In this document: positions 10,167-20,648 of the stretch, piece after piece | How the letters are laid out: each line of letters begins with the position of its first letter | Position numbering within the stretch: position 1 is the stretch's first letter | Assembly: GCA_024196135.1 (NCBI GenBank) | Contig: JAMQCK010000062.1 | Coordinates: forward strand, 44,178 to 108,177 | From: Pleurotus ostreatus/Saccharomyces cerevisiae fusant | Taxonomy: Eukaryota > Opisthokonta | DNA: 64,000 nt | Direction: 5' to 3' | Program-made: the position numbers and the translations under genes | The notes under the pieces: model-generated | What the model was told of the DNA's origin: nothing | Databases searched by the model: none | The model's input: the letters and a program-made list of their open reading frames with translations, nothing else

Positions 10167-10677
10167 GAGTGCGATAGCGATGTGGGCGAAAGTTGGTGTG
10201 TACCTATCCACCGCCCTTGAGCGCCGGTATAAATATCGTCGCGGCGTTGCCTATTCACACGGAGCAGACGACGGCGTACTCACGAGAACAACTGCGATTG
10301 AATGCATACTTCCGTCCAATGCTCGACTTACCGTAATGGCCTGAATGCAGAAGACGGGAAAGCACTGGTCAATCAAGCTTCGCGGAACCAAAGTGATGGA
10401 ACAACGGACTTGCCATTCTGGGAACAATAAGAATTACGAGTTTGGAACAATAAACACTTTCGCTTGGAACAATTATCTTGCCGCCTCCTCTGCGGGCCTC
10501 GCTTGGTAGACGACGCCCGCATCAGAAAAGTGGGTCACTGGGAAGGAGAATGCGTTGCTGATCGGGTGTACGTGAAGCTGGAATTGCAGTGCTCATGGCA
10601 GCGTATGGAACTTCCTATGAACAATTAGATATGTTCGGTTGAGATGTGCGGTTGAGCGGACGTCGCCGACTTACGAT
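10167..10677. other. intergenic, nothing clear
   Basis: No domain-bearing frame. TGGAACAAT-type words recur near 10400-10470 (GGGAACAATAA, TTGGAACAATAA, TTGGAACAATTA), a small local repeat of unknown meaning. Confidence 0.4.
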
Positions 10678-11576
10678 TTACACCAGACCATGTATAGCCG
10701 CAAACTCGTCGTCGTCCTGGCCCTTCGCGCGCATCTCCAGCATCGCCTGGATCATCTGCGCCGTTGGCTCGCCCGCAAGCTGAGCGACGAAGGCGTTCGC
10801 CATATCCATGCCTGTTGTTCGACGTCAGCATCAATTCGCAGGCTTGTGTTCCCGCCGCAGAGACCCTTCACCCAGACTGGGAAGCTCGAGAGAGAAGCTC
10901 ACCTGCAGTCACACCCGAGCTTGTCCAGAACTTGCCGTCGACCACCCAGCGAGCGCGCGCGACCCAGTCAATGTTGCGCGAGGCCGTGTCCGCGAGCATG
11001 GCCTTGAACATGAACTTGTTGCCTGTAGCACGCTTTCCGTCCAGCGCGCCAGTGCGCGCGAGGATCCAGGAGCCTTAGGACAAACGTCAGTCAGACTCGC
11101 TCTTGGAAAAGTCGAAGGAAAGCATACGTACCAGTGCACACGGTCAGCACATACTTCGCACCAGGAACCTGGCGGACGAGGAAGTCGGTCAACTCCTGCG
11201 GGACGTCCGGGGGACCTGGAAAATATATTAGCTCGGCCTTTTACAGCGTCTCGTCCGCCCCTCCCGCGCCCTCAAAGCAGCCCAACTCACCTCCCGGCAC
11301 CAACAAGATATCGAACTGCTCCTTGGCTTCCCCGTAAATCTTGTCGGGCGTCATCCTCGGGCCTGCCTCGCCCGAGAAACCCGGCGCCACGGGCTCGAGC
11401 GAGTGCGAGAGGTAGACGAAGGGGCCGAGCGTGGGCAGGGCGTCGGCCTGCTCCTTGAACATGAAGGGTTTAGCCTTGGCGGAGAGCGCGGCGAGGAACT
11501 CGATGGGGCCTTGGTAGTCGAGGGCGGTGAGGTTGGGGTAGAGGCAGATGGCGACGGAGAGGGAGGGGGAGGCCAT
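10678..11576 (-). CDS. DJ-1/PfpI-family protein (isonitrile hydratase-like), copy b
   Basis: Four exons: 11576-11291, 11215-11132, 11073-10903, 10811-10678 (TAA); 286 + 84 + 171 + 134 nt = 224 residues, the same exon sizes as the copy at 42988. It has LDYQGPIEFLAALS, VPGG at the first junction, and the nucleophile elbow VCTG split by the second intron from SWILARTG. It ends in DDDEFAAIHGLV. It is nearest to copy a (MASPSLSVAICLYPNLTALD against MSSPSLSVAVCLYPKLTALD) and shares upstream DNA with it. The TATA-like CATATAAACC lies 95-110 bases before the ATG. Enzymatic role unknown; catalytic Cys and the flanking Gly/Thr are intact. Confidence 0.87.
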
Positions 11577-12323
11577 GGTGATGGTGGTTTTGGGTGTGAA
11601 GAGGAGAGAATTTACTTGTGAGGGTGTGTCGATTGAGAGAGGCTGAATGTTCTGAGGAAAAGTGAAGATGAGGGGGTTTATATGTACATTCCTTACCATC
11701 CCATTGTTCCCGCAGCGTTCTATACCACTGCGAGATCACCAGCTGTAGCATACCTATCACCAGCATAACAGATCTCGAGCAACGTCGGCCACCATGCCCG
11801 AGACCAAGGTGTCTGCCGCGACGCGCGTTCAGACGGCGCCTGCAACGTCGAGTGGCTCGTGGGCGTTTCTCGTGAAGCGTATTGCTCATAGCGCAGCCCA
11901 CAATCCCTTTCGGAGGACTTCCAAGAGCGAGTCAGGGGGGTCCCACAGCGACCCGAACGTGGATGCGCCCTTTACGATGGCTTTGGGCCTACTCGGGGAA
12001 AGTCTAGAGGGAACTTGTCAGTGATCTTTGGCAACATCGTAGTCTCGAGAGCGCGCCGGGGACATACGCGTCGCGTCGGCGACATCCCGAGTCGGGAGGA
12101 GTAGGTGAAATGGAGGGCTTCAACGACGGCAGGTCGGTAGTTGACGGTAAAACGAACGCTCAGTTTGGCCGCTAGGCGCCCAAGGTCGGGTCTGGTGGGT
12201 ACAGCAGTCGGCTTGGGATCGCTGAGGCGCGTTCTTCGAACTTTTACACGACTTGTCCGCCGCTGCTTAGACTTTCATGCACGATCTCTGCGAGCGGAGT
12301 AGGGAGGATGTCCCAAGGTGCAT
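11577..12323. other. intergenic; duplicated upstream block and a small open frame
   Basis: The part up to about 12060 is the counterpart of 6650-7100. It contains a plus-strand frame of 76 codons from the ATG at 11794 (MPETKVSAATRVQ...) whose homologous stretch near 6869 is frameshifted after a few codons. This may be the start of a lost or divergently transcribed gene. The remainder to 12323 shows nothing. Confidence 0.4.
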
Positions 12324-13437
12324 TCACTTGCTCTCTACAGTGGGCTTGCGTACCCAGAATACGTAGTTGCAGTTGTCCGCGCCCCAAGCGTCGCGCGGGG
12401 CGAGGGACCAGCGACCACTTAAGGGGTTGTATATCATCCCGCGCACCTCCGCTTGCATGCGCATTGGTAGCTGACTGCCGATCCAGCCCCTCTGTTAGGT
12501 TGCTTTAGCATCTCGTCCTGGACATGACATCACGAACAACGCACCTCCTTGAAGTGGTCCATCAGCTCGCCCGGGTTGATGTACTTCGAGTACGTATGTG
12601 TTCCTGGCGAGACCCTCCCGAGCACGTTCTCCGCCATGAAAATGGTGAGGAAGTATGCGAGGGGTGTGCGCGCCATTGTGGAGAGGAAGAGGTGCCCGTT
12701 CGGCTTGAGCAGACGGCTGCAGGTGTCGAGGAAGGCGGCGGGGTGGTCGACATGCTCGAGGACTTCCATGGAACAGACGACGTCGAATTGTTTGCCTTCT
12801 TCGACAAGGGTCTCTGCGGCGCTATGTCGGTACTCGAGGTTGCGGGCGAGGGAAGGATCGGAGGAGGCGTGGAGGGAAGCAATCTGGATATTGGATTGGG
12901 ATGCGTCTATAGCGAGGGTGTTGGCACCTAGGCGCGCAAGACTCTAAGGGGAAAGTTGAGCGAAGGAACACGCCGAGAAGGCCTGATTCGCACCTCAGAC
13001 AACAGTCCGCCACCACATCCTACGTCCAGGACATTCAAATCGCGCAGGACATCGGTTGGTGATACTGCATTCTTTCCTGGAGAACGGAAATCGTCCGGCC
13101 TCTCATCAAGCGCGACTTCATGCAGCTTGTCGCGTATGAACTGCACGCGCAGGGGGTTCATCCGGTGCAGGAAGCCGAACTCGCCCGTCTCGTCCCACCA
13201 TTGCGAAGAGAGCTTGGAGAAGAATGCAATCTCTTCAGGATTCACTGACCCTCCGGTCGCTGCCGCACTGGTCTGCAAGCATCGCGCGAGCCGTGGACGC
13301 GCGACGGTGAGCGCGCGCGCGAAGGGAATAAACATGATCTGTTTGTCCGCATACGCGCCCATGTGCTCAATCAAGCCTGCCGGCACCCGGGCCGAGCAAA
13401 ATCCGCATCGTGCGATTCGGTTCAAAGTCCGGCTCAT
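12324..13437 (-). CDS. COQ3: ubiquinone biosynthesis O-methyltransferase Coq3, mitochondrial
   Basis: Exons 13437-12994, 12943-12545, 12491-12324 (TGA); 336 residues. Coq3 makes both O-methylations of coenzyme Q biosynthesis with S-adenosylmethionine, on the matrix side of the inner mitochondrial membrane. Seen: an Arg/Ala-rich start suited to mitochondrial import, WWDETGEFGFLHRMNPLRVQ (a Coq3/UbiG hallmark), SAM motif I LDVGCGGGLLSE, the post-motif block VLEHVDHP, and a C-terminal GWIGSQLPM...GMIYNPLSGRW...NCNYVFW block, all in the usual order and length. The first intron falls directly after motif I. The start codon lies only 45 bases from that of ERG4 on the other strand, so the two must share a promoter. 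Confidence 0.93.
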
Positions 13438-13482
13438 TGTTGCAAGCGCGCCCTCCTCTCTTCACTGCGTACGACGACGACC
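13438..13482. promoter_or_regulatory. bidirectional COQ3/ERG4 intergenic region (45 bp)
   Basis: Only 45 bases separate the two ATGs, so the 5' untranslated regions or core promoters of the two genes must overlap or extend into each other. No TATA box is seen. Confidence 0.6.
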
Positions 13483-15330
13483 ATGTCCGACCTCAGGCAG
13501 CGGACGAACGGCAAGGTTAACGGGAACGGCACGACGAACGGCAATGGGCAGCCCAAGGTCGTCGTGACCGAAGAGGGCAAGAAGCTCGACCAGCGGCTCG
13601 ACAAGCACGAGAGGTACGATCGTTCATGTTGGGCGCGTCGGGGACTGACGAGCGCGTAGCTATGAGTTTGGCGGCCCTTGGGGTGTGCTGGCAATTATGA
13701 CGGGCTTCCCGGTGCTCATGTACTACCTCTGGATATGCCTCTGGTTCTACGACGGCCGGCTTGTCTACCCAAAATCGACGGACGACATTGTCCCCTTCCT
13801 CCAGCGCATGTGGTACCATGTCAGCGTTGTAAGTACAAATGTTATCTTGCTCATAAAACACTGCTAAGCTTCGTAGGACGCATTCCCCAACGCCTACGCC
13901 TGGAAGGTCTACTCTGGCAACATCTTCTTCCAGCTCTTCCTCGCCTGGGTCATGCCCGGCTTTAAGCAGGAAGGCCTCCCCGTCCCCTCCCTCGGCTACA
14001 AGACCCTCATCTACAACTGCAACGCTCTCTGGTCTCTCTACGCGACCATGGCTACCGCCGCCGCCCTCCACCTCTCCGGTATCTTCCGCCTCACCGAGAT
14101 CATCGACAACTACGGCCCTCTCATGACGGTCGCGATGATCTGGGGCTTCGCAGTGTCGTTCGGGATGTACTTCGTGGCGGTGGCGACGGGAACGCAGATG
14201 CGCATGTCGGGCAACTTCATCTACGATGTGTTCATGGGCGCGTCGTTGAACCCGCGTATTGGGCCTATCGACTTGAAGATGTGGGCGGAGGTTCGCATTC
14301 CGTGGGTCATCGTGTTCTTCCTGGCGGTGTCGGGCGCTTGCAAGCAGTACGAGGTTTATGGCTACGTGACGCCGGTCAGTCCATATCTCCTTCGTGCTTG
14401 TACGTCTCCTTGCTCACCGGCTTGAACAGAACATGGCCTTCATGTGTCTCGCTACCTGGTTCTACATCAACGCCTGGTGGGCTCAACACTAACGTTTGTG
14501 CTATGTATCCTGATCCCTTGTTCAGCGCCAAGGGTGAGGAGTGCATTCCGCAGACCTGGGATATGTATCACGAGAAGTGGGGCTTCATGGTCATCTTCTG
14601 GAACCTTGCTGGCGTCCCCTTCGTACGTGCCGCTTCCTTGCTATCCTCGCAGCCTTCTTACCCTTTACGCAGTCCTACGTCTACTCCGTGGTCTACATGG
14701 CTTCGCACGACCCGTCGAAGTACCGCTTCTCAACGCCGACGTATGTGCTGCTGTACGGCACGCTCATCACCGCGTACTACATGTGAGTTAGCACGCAGAA
14801 TTGCACGCGGAGTGGATCTGACGATGGCGCAGCTGGGACACCGCGATGGCGCAGAAGAGCCACTTCAAGATGCAGCAGCAGGGCATCACCGAGTTCCGCA
14901 AGGCCTTCCCGCAACTGCCCGGCAACACGGTCAAGAACCCGACATACATCCAGACGAAGCATGGGTGAGTTCAAGGGGCACTCTCCCCATTTCCCTCGGC
15001 TAAACGACATTTTCTCCTCAGCAACAAGCTGCTCACTTCTGGCTGGTGGGCGTACAGCCGCAAGCCGAACTACGTCGCGGACTGGATCATGAGCTTCACC
15101 TGGGGCGCGTGCATCGGCACTGCGTCTATCATCCCCTACTTCTACTCCGTCTTCTTCATCACGGTGCTCATTCACCGCTGTGGGCGTGACTTCGAGCGGT
15201 GAGTGGCTGCTTTGTCTTGTTGAACTTTACTGAGAAATATCCTTTACTCAGGTGCTCGATCAAGTACGGCGAAGACTGGCAGCGCTACTGCAAGGTCGTG
15301 CCGTACAAGTTCATCCCTTACGTCTATTAG
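13483..15330 (+). CDS. ERG4: delta-24(24(1))-sterol reductase Erg4
   Basis: Nine exons: 13483-13613, 13660-13828, 13877-14374, 14430-14476, 14526-14622, 14673-14782, 14833-14964, 15022-15198, 15252-15330; 479 residues. Erg4 carries out the last step of ergosterol synthesis in the ER membrane, reducing the C24(28) bond with NADPH. Seen: [82 protein letters not shown] and the family signatures [13 protein letters not shown] and HRCGRDF followed by [20 protein letters not shown] at the C-terminus. The membrane segments and length fit yeast Erg4 (473 residues). Its Asn/Gly-rich N-terminal 40 residues are variable. Confidence 0.96.
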
Positions 15331-15921
15331 ATGTGGGTGGGCGATTGACGAGGGTCGCCTTGTAAGGGGCAACCTAGTACGATACTCACGTTCATGACGC
15401 GAGATAAAATGCTACTTAAAGTACATACTACTCATCTTGGAGTATACCATAATGAATGTACCGCGTATCTTGAAAGCTCCAGCGCGTACCTCTGAGCCAT
15501 GAGAGCCCGCCGAACCCGCATAATTGCCTCCTCATTCGAGGCACTTGTGCGGCGATGTGCGCGCCGGAAGTTCGTGACACGTGCGTGACATTGTTCGTCG
15601 CCACCGGAAGCACAAGGTGTTGTCCTCCTCCCCAACGACCTTCAGGCTGTCATTTGCCTTACACTTAGGCGCAGGCCGCTACAGGATTATCGTGCAGGAG
15701 CACCAGACTTTTTGGCCCACACTCGTTGTCTTGCCTCCCCCTTTGCTTTCTCACTCATCGCCCTTATTCACTGACTAATTCATCTGCGCATAATTCCCCC
15801 GGCTGTCGGAGATCTCGATTCTTCGCTCGTCTTCATCCGGCCACCACCACTAACCAGCACCGCCTGACCCGACGCTATAGCCCCCACTTCGCCACTGACA
15901 CCCTTGTCATCCGCACCTGCC
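15331..15921. other. intergenic, CCC2 promoter side
   Basis: No gene seen. A pyrimidine-rich stretch (about 15690-15790) precedes CCC2, typical of basidiomycete promoters. Confidence 0.5.
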
Positions 15922-18900
15922 ATGGCAAGCTTCATACGCGATGTGCTGGCGAAGACGCCGCTCAGTGCGTCGTTTGCCCGCGCGCAGATCGAGCTGCCGT
16001 CGGGGTCGAACGAGCCGCTCATGAACAACGCGGACAAGGAGCTCGCGCTGGGCGACACGACGGAGAAGAGCGAATTCAGGATAGAGGGGATGACATGCAG
16101 TGCATGTGTTGAGGTGCGGGCGGAGGGTCGAGGACGTGAATCAGGGTGCTGACAAGGTTACAGTCCATCGAGGGCATGTTACGACAACAGGACGGTATAC
16201 GTTCGGTCAAGGTTGCACTGCTGGCAGAGCGCGGCGTCGTTGAATACGACCCCGCTGTGTGGAATCCAGAGAAGATCGCTGAGGTGCGTAGCCTACTCGT
16301 ACTCCCCACATTCACCCGGCTGACCCTCGCGCAGGAAATATCAGACATCGGTTTCGACGCTACCCACATCCCCCCAAGCAGCGCAGACAAGATCATCCTG
16401 CGAATATACGGCATGACCTGCTCCTCATGCACCAGCTCCATCGAGAAGGGGCTCACCGCGATGCCGGGCGTCCGCTCGGTCGCTGTCTCTCTCGCCACGG
16501 AAACATGTAACATAGATTTCGACCCCGGCCTCGTCAAGCCTCGCGAACTCGTCGACGCCATCGAGGACATGGGCTTCGACGCAGTCCTCTCCGACGAGAA
16601 CGACGCGACACAGCTCAAGTCCCTCACCCGTGCGAAGGAAATCCTCGAATGGCGCGGTCGGTTCCTCGCCGCGCTCTCCTTCGCCATCCCTGTATTCCTC
16701 CTTTCTATGGTGCTCCCGAAGTTCCCCTTCTTCAAGCACTTCTTGGGTCACCGGATGTGTACAGGGCTCTACCTCGGTGATCTGCTCGTCCTCGCGCTCA
16801 CCACCCCCGCGCAATTCTGGGTCGGCTCCCGCTTTTACCGCAATGCCTGGAAAGCGCTCAAGCACGGCTCCGCGACGATGGACGTGCTCGTCGTGATTGG
16901 CACGTCTGCAGCGTACTTTTACTCGGTCGGCGCGATGTTCTTCGCGATCTTCAATGAGAATCCGGAGTTTCGCCCTATGGTCTTCTTCGATACAACGACC
17001 ATGCTCATGACCTTCGTCTCGTTTGGCCGGTACCTGGAGAACAAGGCCAAAGGGAAGACGAGCGCAGCCCTGACTGACCTTATGGCCCTGGCGCCTTCAA
17101 TGGCCACTATCTACACGGATGCGCCCGCGTGTACGCAGGAGAAGCGTATTGCCACGGAGCTCGTACAAGTTGGAGACACGGTCAAGCTTGTTCCCGGCGA
17201 CAAGATCCCTGCGGATGGCACTGTGCTTCGTGGCACGTCTACCGTAGACGAGAGCGCGCTCACGGGAGAGGCGATGCCCGTCACGAAACACCCGGGGGAC
17301 AGCGTCATTGGTGGCACCGTCAACGGACTCGGCACCTTCGACATGATCGTGACGCGCGCTGGCAAGGACACTGCACTCAAGCAGATTGTCCGCCTCGTCG
17401 AGGAGGCGCAGACGAACAAGGCGCCTATCCAGGCCTTCGCTGACCGCGTCGCTGGCTACTTCGTACCCGCTGTCATCTCCCTCGCCCTCCTCACCTTCAT
17501 TCTGTGGCTCGTCGCGTCGCATGTCGTTCCCGAGGACCATCTGCCGATGATGTTCCACCGTCACGGTGCAAGCAAGTTCGCTACGTGCTTGCAGATGTGC
17601 ATCTCGGTCGTCGTCGTTGCCTGCCCGTGCGCGCTTGGTCTCAGCACGCCGACTGCTATCATGGTCGGCACCGGAATGGGCGCGAAGAACGGCATCCTGA
17701 TCAAAGGCGGACGCGCGCTCGAGGCCAGTCGCAGCATCAAGCGTGTCGTGCTGGACAAGACGGGGACCGTCACCGCTGGCAAACTCAGCGTCGCTGGTCT
17801 CTGCTGGGTGCCCGCGGCTGCTTCAACGGAGGAGCCGTTCGGTGACGCGAGCCTGGACGGCATGTGTGCAGATGGAGTAACCCCTCGTCGGACCGCATTG
17901 GCGATGGTCAGCGCGACGGAGGCCAAGTCTGAGCACCCGCTTGCGCGCGCTATCGCTGGACACGGCCGCGAGCTGCTCCAGGGTGTCTCTATCCCCAGCA
18001 CCGAGGTCCTCAGCTTCGAGAGCGTCACCGGCGCCGGTGTGCGCGCGACCATCGCATGCTCAGACGCCAAGGCCACTCTCGTCGTCGGTAACGTGCAGCT
18101 CCTTAATCAAGATGGCGCCTACCTTCCCGCCTCACTCTCCGCCTTCAATGATCGCGAGTCTGAGCTTGGGCGCACGGTCATCTATGTTGCGCTGAAGAGG
18201 TCGACTGTCAGCAGCGCAGTGCCTATCCTCGGGGTCTCGCTCGCGGACGCGCCGAAGCCGTCAAGCAAGCATGCCATCAAGGCGCTCAGGGATATGGGCA
18301 TTGAGGTGGACATGATGACGGGCGATTCGCGGGCCACGGCATTGGCAGTGGCGAAGCAGGTTGGCATCCGGCCGGAGGGCGTTATGGCGGAAATGAGCCC
18401 ACAAGGCAAGGCGACGAAGGTCACCGAGCTGATGGAGCAGCAGAAGGGTGGCGTGGCCATGGCAAGTGCTCACTGTATACCGATTGTCGGGCTTAGCTAA
18501 CAAGTCTGTGCAGGTCGGCGATGGAATCAACGACTCGCCCGCCCTCGTGGCTGCCACCGTGGGCATCGCCTTGTCATCTGGTACCTCTGTCGCCGTCGAG
18601 GCGGCGGACATCGTACTCGTGCGAAGCGACCTCCTCGACGTTGTCGCAGCACTCTACCTCTCTCGCAAGATCTACTCCGTCATCAAGCGCAATCTCGTAT
18701 GGGCATGCGTGTACAACATCGTTGGCATCCCCTTCGCCATGGGTGTCTTCCTTCCTCTCGGCCTTTATATGCACCCCATGCTCGCAGGCGCTGCTATGGC
18801 GTTTTCGAGCGTCAGTGTCGTGACGAGCTCCCTAACCCTCAAGTGGTGGAGACGACCTAAGGCGAGCATCATGCCTGGCGACCAGTTGCCAGCGTCAGAG

Positions 18901-19062
18901 CAAGCCGGATGGTTCACGGTTGTGCTGGAGAGCGCAAGAGGCGTCCTCTCGGATATCTGGGATGGAGTTCGCGGTCTCGTCAGGGGACGACCAGCAGAGG
19001 AGCTTGGGTATAGCCAGCTGCCTGTGGAGATGGCGTCGACGACGAACGTGAATAGGGTATGA
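15922..19062 (+). CDS. CCC2: copper-transporting P1B-type ATPase (Ccc2/ATP7 type)
   Basis: Exons 15922-16113, 16164-16283, 16335-18461, 18514-19062; 995 residues. It pumps Cu(I) into the late Golgi to load multicopper oxidases. Seen in order: heavy-metal domain GMTCSACVE (split after the Glu by intron 1), second GMTCSSCTS, transmembrane segments, actuator loop LTGEAMP, channel motif ACPCALG, phosphorylation site DKTGT, SEHPLARAI, the hinge VGDGINDSPAL, and a final helix pair with MLAGAAMAFSSVSVV. The last intron (18462-18513) has a GC donor (GCAAGT) with a normal AG. Intron 2 (51 nt) is a multiple of three without a stop, so its retention would insert 17 residues in the first metal domain. 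The Met at 15922 follows an A/C-rich context. Confidence 0.95.
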
Positions 19063-19486
19063 TAGATGTTTTCGGACGTTGTCGATGCTTGTATCCCTAG
19101 CGTGTGCGTATTTATTGATCTTTAAGGACCTCCTATTTTCCCTGGACTCATCTCACTCATTCTACTGCATAGGTACGTTTGCTATAGACTTTTGGACATC
19201 TCTTGTGTTTATCGGTGTGGCTAGTTCGGTGACCCCCGAGCACTGGGCCTTGTCACGAGCGTGTAGTCAGCGCGTCTGACTGTCTGACAAAAGCCGACCA
19301 TTCGGGCTCGCCTCTTCCGTCATCCGTTTACCGGAAATAAGCGCCTAACTAATGGCCTTGGCTGAGTACTTCCCGGCGTCATCAGTCAGGCTATTGAAGT
19401 CTATGATACTGTCATGCAAAACTCGGTAGTACTATAAGGACCCGTGGAAGCTGCGAAACTGCACTTGCAAGCCTTTCGACACCACC
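19063..19486. other. intergenic, nothing seen
   Basis: Contains the CCC2 3' side and the promoter of the hydrolase at 19487. No coding signal. Confidence 0.5.
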
Positions 19487-20648
19487 ATGATCACCGAACG
19501 CACGATAACCACCCAGTGTGGCACGAAATTCAGGGCCATTGACAATGGCGCGCCCGCGAAGGCAGACTACCTGACGCTGCTCTTCTTGCATGGATGGGGC
19601 ATGCCTTCTGCCGCAGGTGCGTGCCATGTCACGCTATCGAGGGACTTTGTACTGAGGAGACGACAGGCATTGCCCACCGTATCGCTGAAGCTGCTCATGA
19701 GAAAGGCGTGCGCTTCGTCGGTATAAATCGTCGGGGGTACGCCGGCTCGACACCCTATTCCCAGGAGGAGGAGCGCGTCTTCGCCGAGGGTTCAGCAGAC
19801 GAGAAAAACATCCTCTATCGTCATGAGGGCCGCCACTACGCTTATCTGCTTGATGCCCTCATCAAGGATCATACGATCGGCAAGGGGGGCGCTGCCCTCA
19901 TAGCGTGGTCTGCTGGGAATGCGTATCTCAGCACGACGATCGACGCGATCAACGACGTTCCAGGGGAAGTGAGGGAGCGTCTTAGCTCGGCGGTGAATGC
20001 ATTCATCTACTATGGTGCGCACCCTCTTTGTTCTTGGCCTGAGCGATACTTAGTCGCCCTCAGATCCCCCTCCCGAAGCTCTGGCGATACCCCGTCCCCA
20101 ACTATACACCCCCGCTACCGATGAGTCGATCTCACCTGCCGATCGTTGGCCAACCCATCTCGCCTGGTTCGCGTCTTACTTCAACCACGATCTTGCATCC
20201 CGAGACGAGAAGGGACTCGGAACCCGCCCTGATCCCTCACGAACGCCAACGGACAAGGTGGACAGATTCTACGAAGACCTGTGCGAGATGAGCGGGGCTA
20301 TACCCGGCGACGCCAACATTATCGGGCCGGACTTCGCCCCCTTCGTCCGCGCGGCCCGCGACTCTGCGTTCTTCAGCGAGAAGACGTGGAAGGCATGGGG
20401 TGAGCCCAAGATCAGCTACGTGTGGGCAGGGGCGACCGTCTGGATGATGGTCTACGGCGCATGGGCGATGGAGGACCTGGTCAAGAAGAACAAGTCGCCC
20501 ACCGAAATATCCTTCAAGGTCATCGAAGAAGGTAACCATTATGTGAGTGCGGGACGTCGGGTCGTGCCACGGAGCGCTAATGACTACACAGTCCCTCTTC
20601 GACCACCCACGAGAGACCCTCGAATGCTTCCTGAGTTGCGCGGAGTGA
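19487..20648 (+). CDS. alpha/beta hydrolase fold protein
   Basis: Exons 19487-19616, 19667-20014, 20064-20542, 20592-20648; 337 residues. The oxyanion region LFLHGWGMPS, the strand INRRGYAGSTPYS, a nucleophile-elbow candidate LIAWSAGNAY and a late His in EGNHYSLF form the usual order of an alpha/beta hydrolase. The elbow is A-W-S-A-G, where the family normally has Gly as the first residue. There is no signal peptide, so it is probably cytosolic. Substrate cannot be inferred; fungal relatives range from epoxide hydrolases to esterases. It has no evident link to neighbours CCC2 and the gene-poor stretch downstream. Confidence 0.8.
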
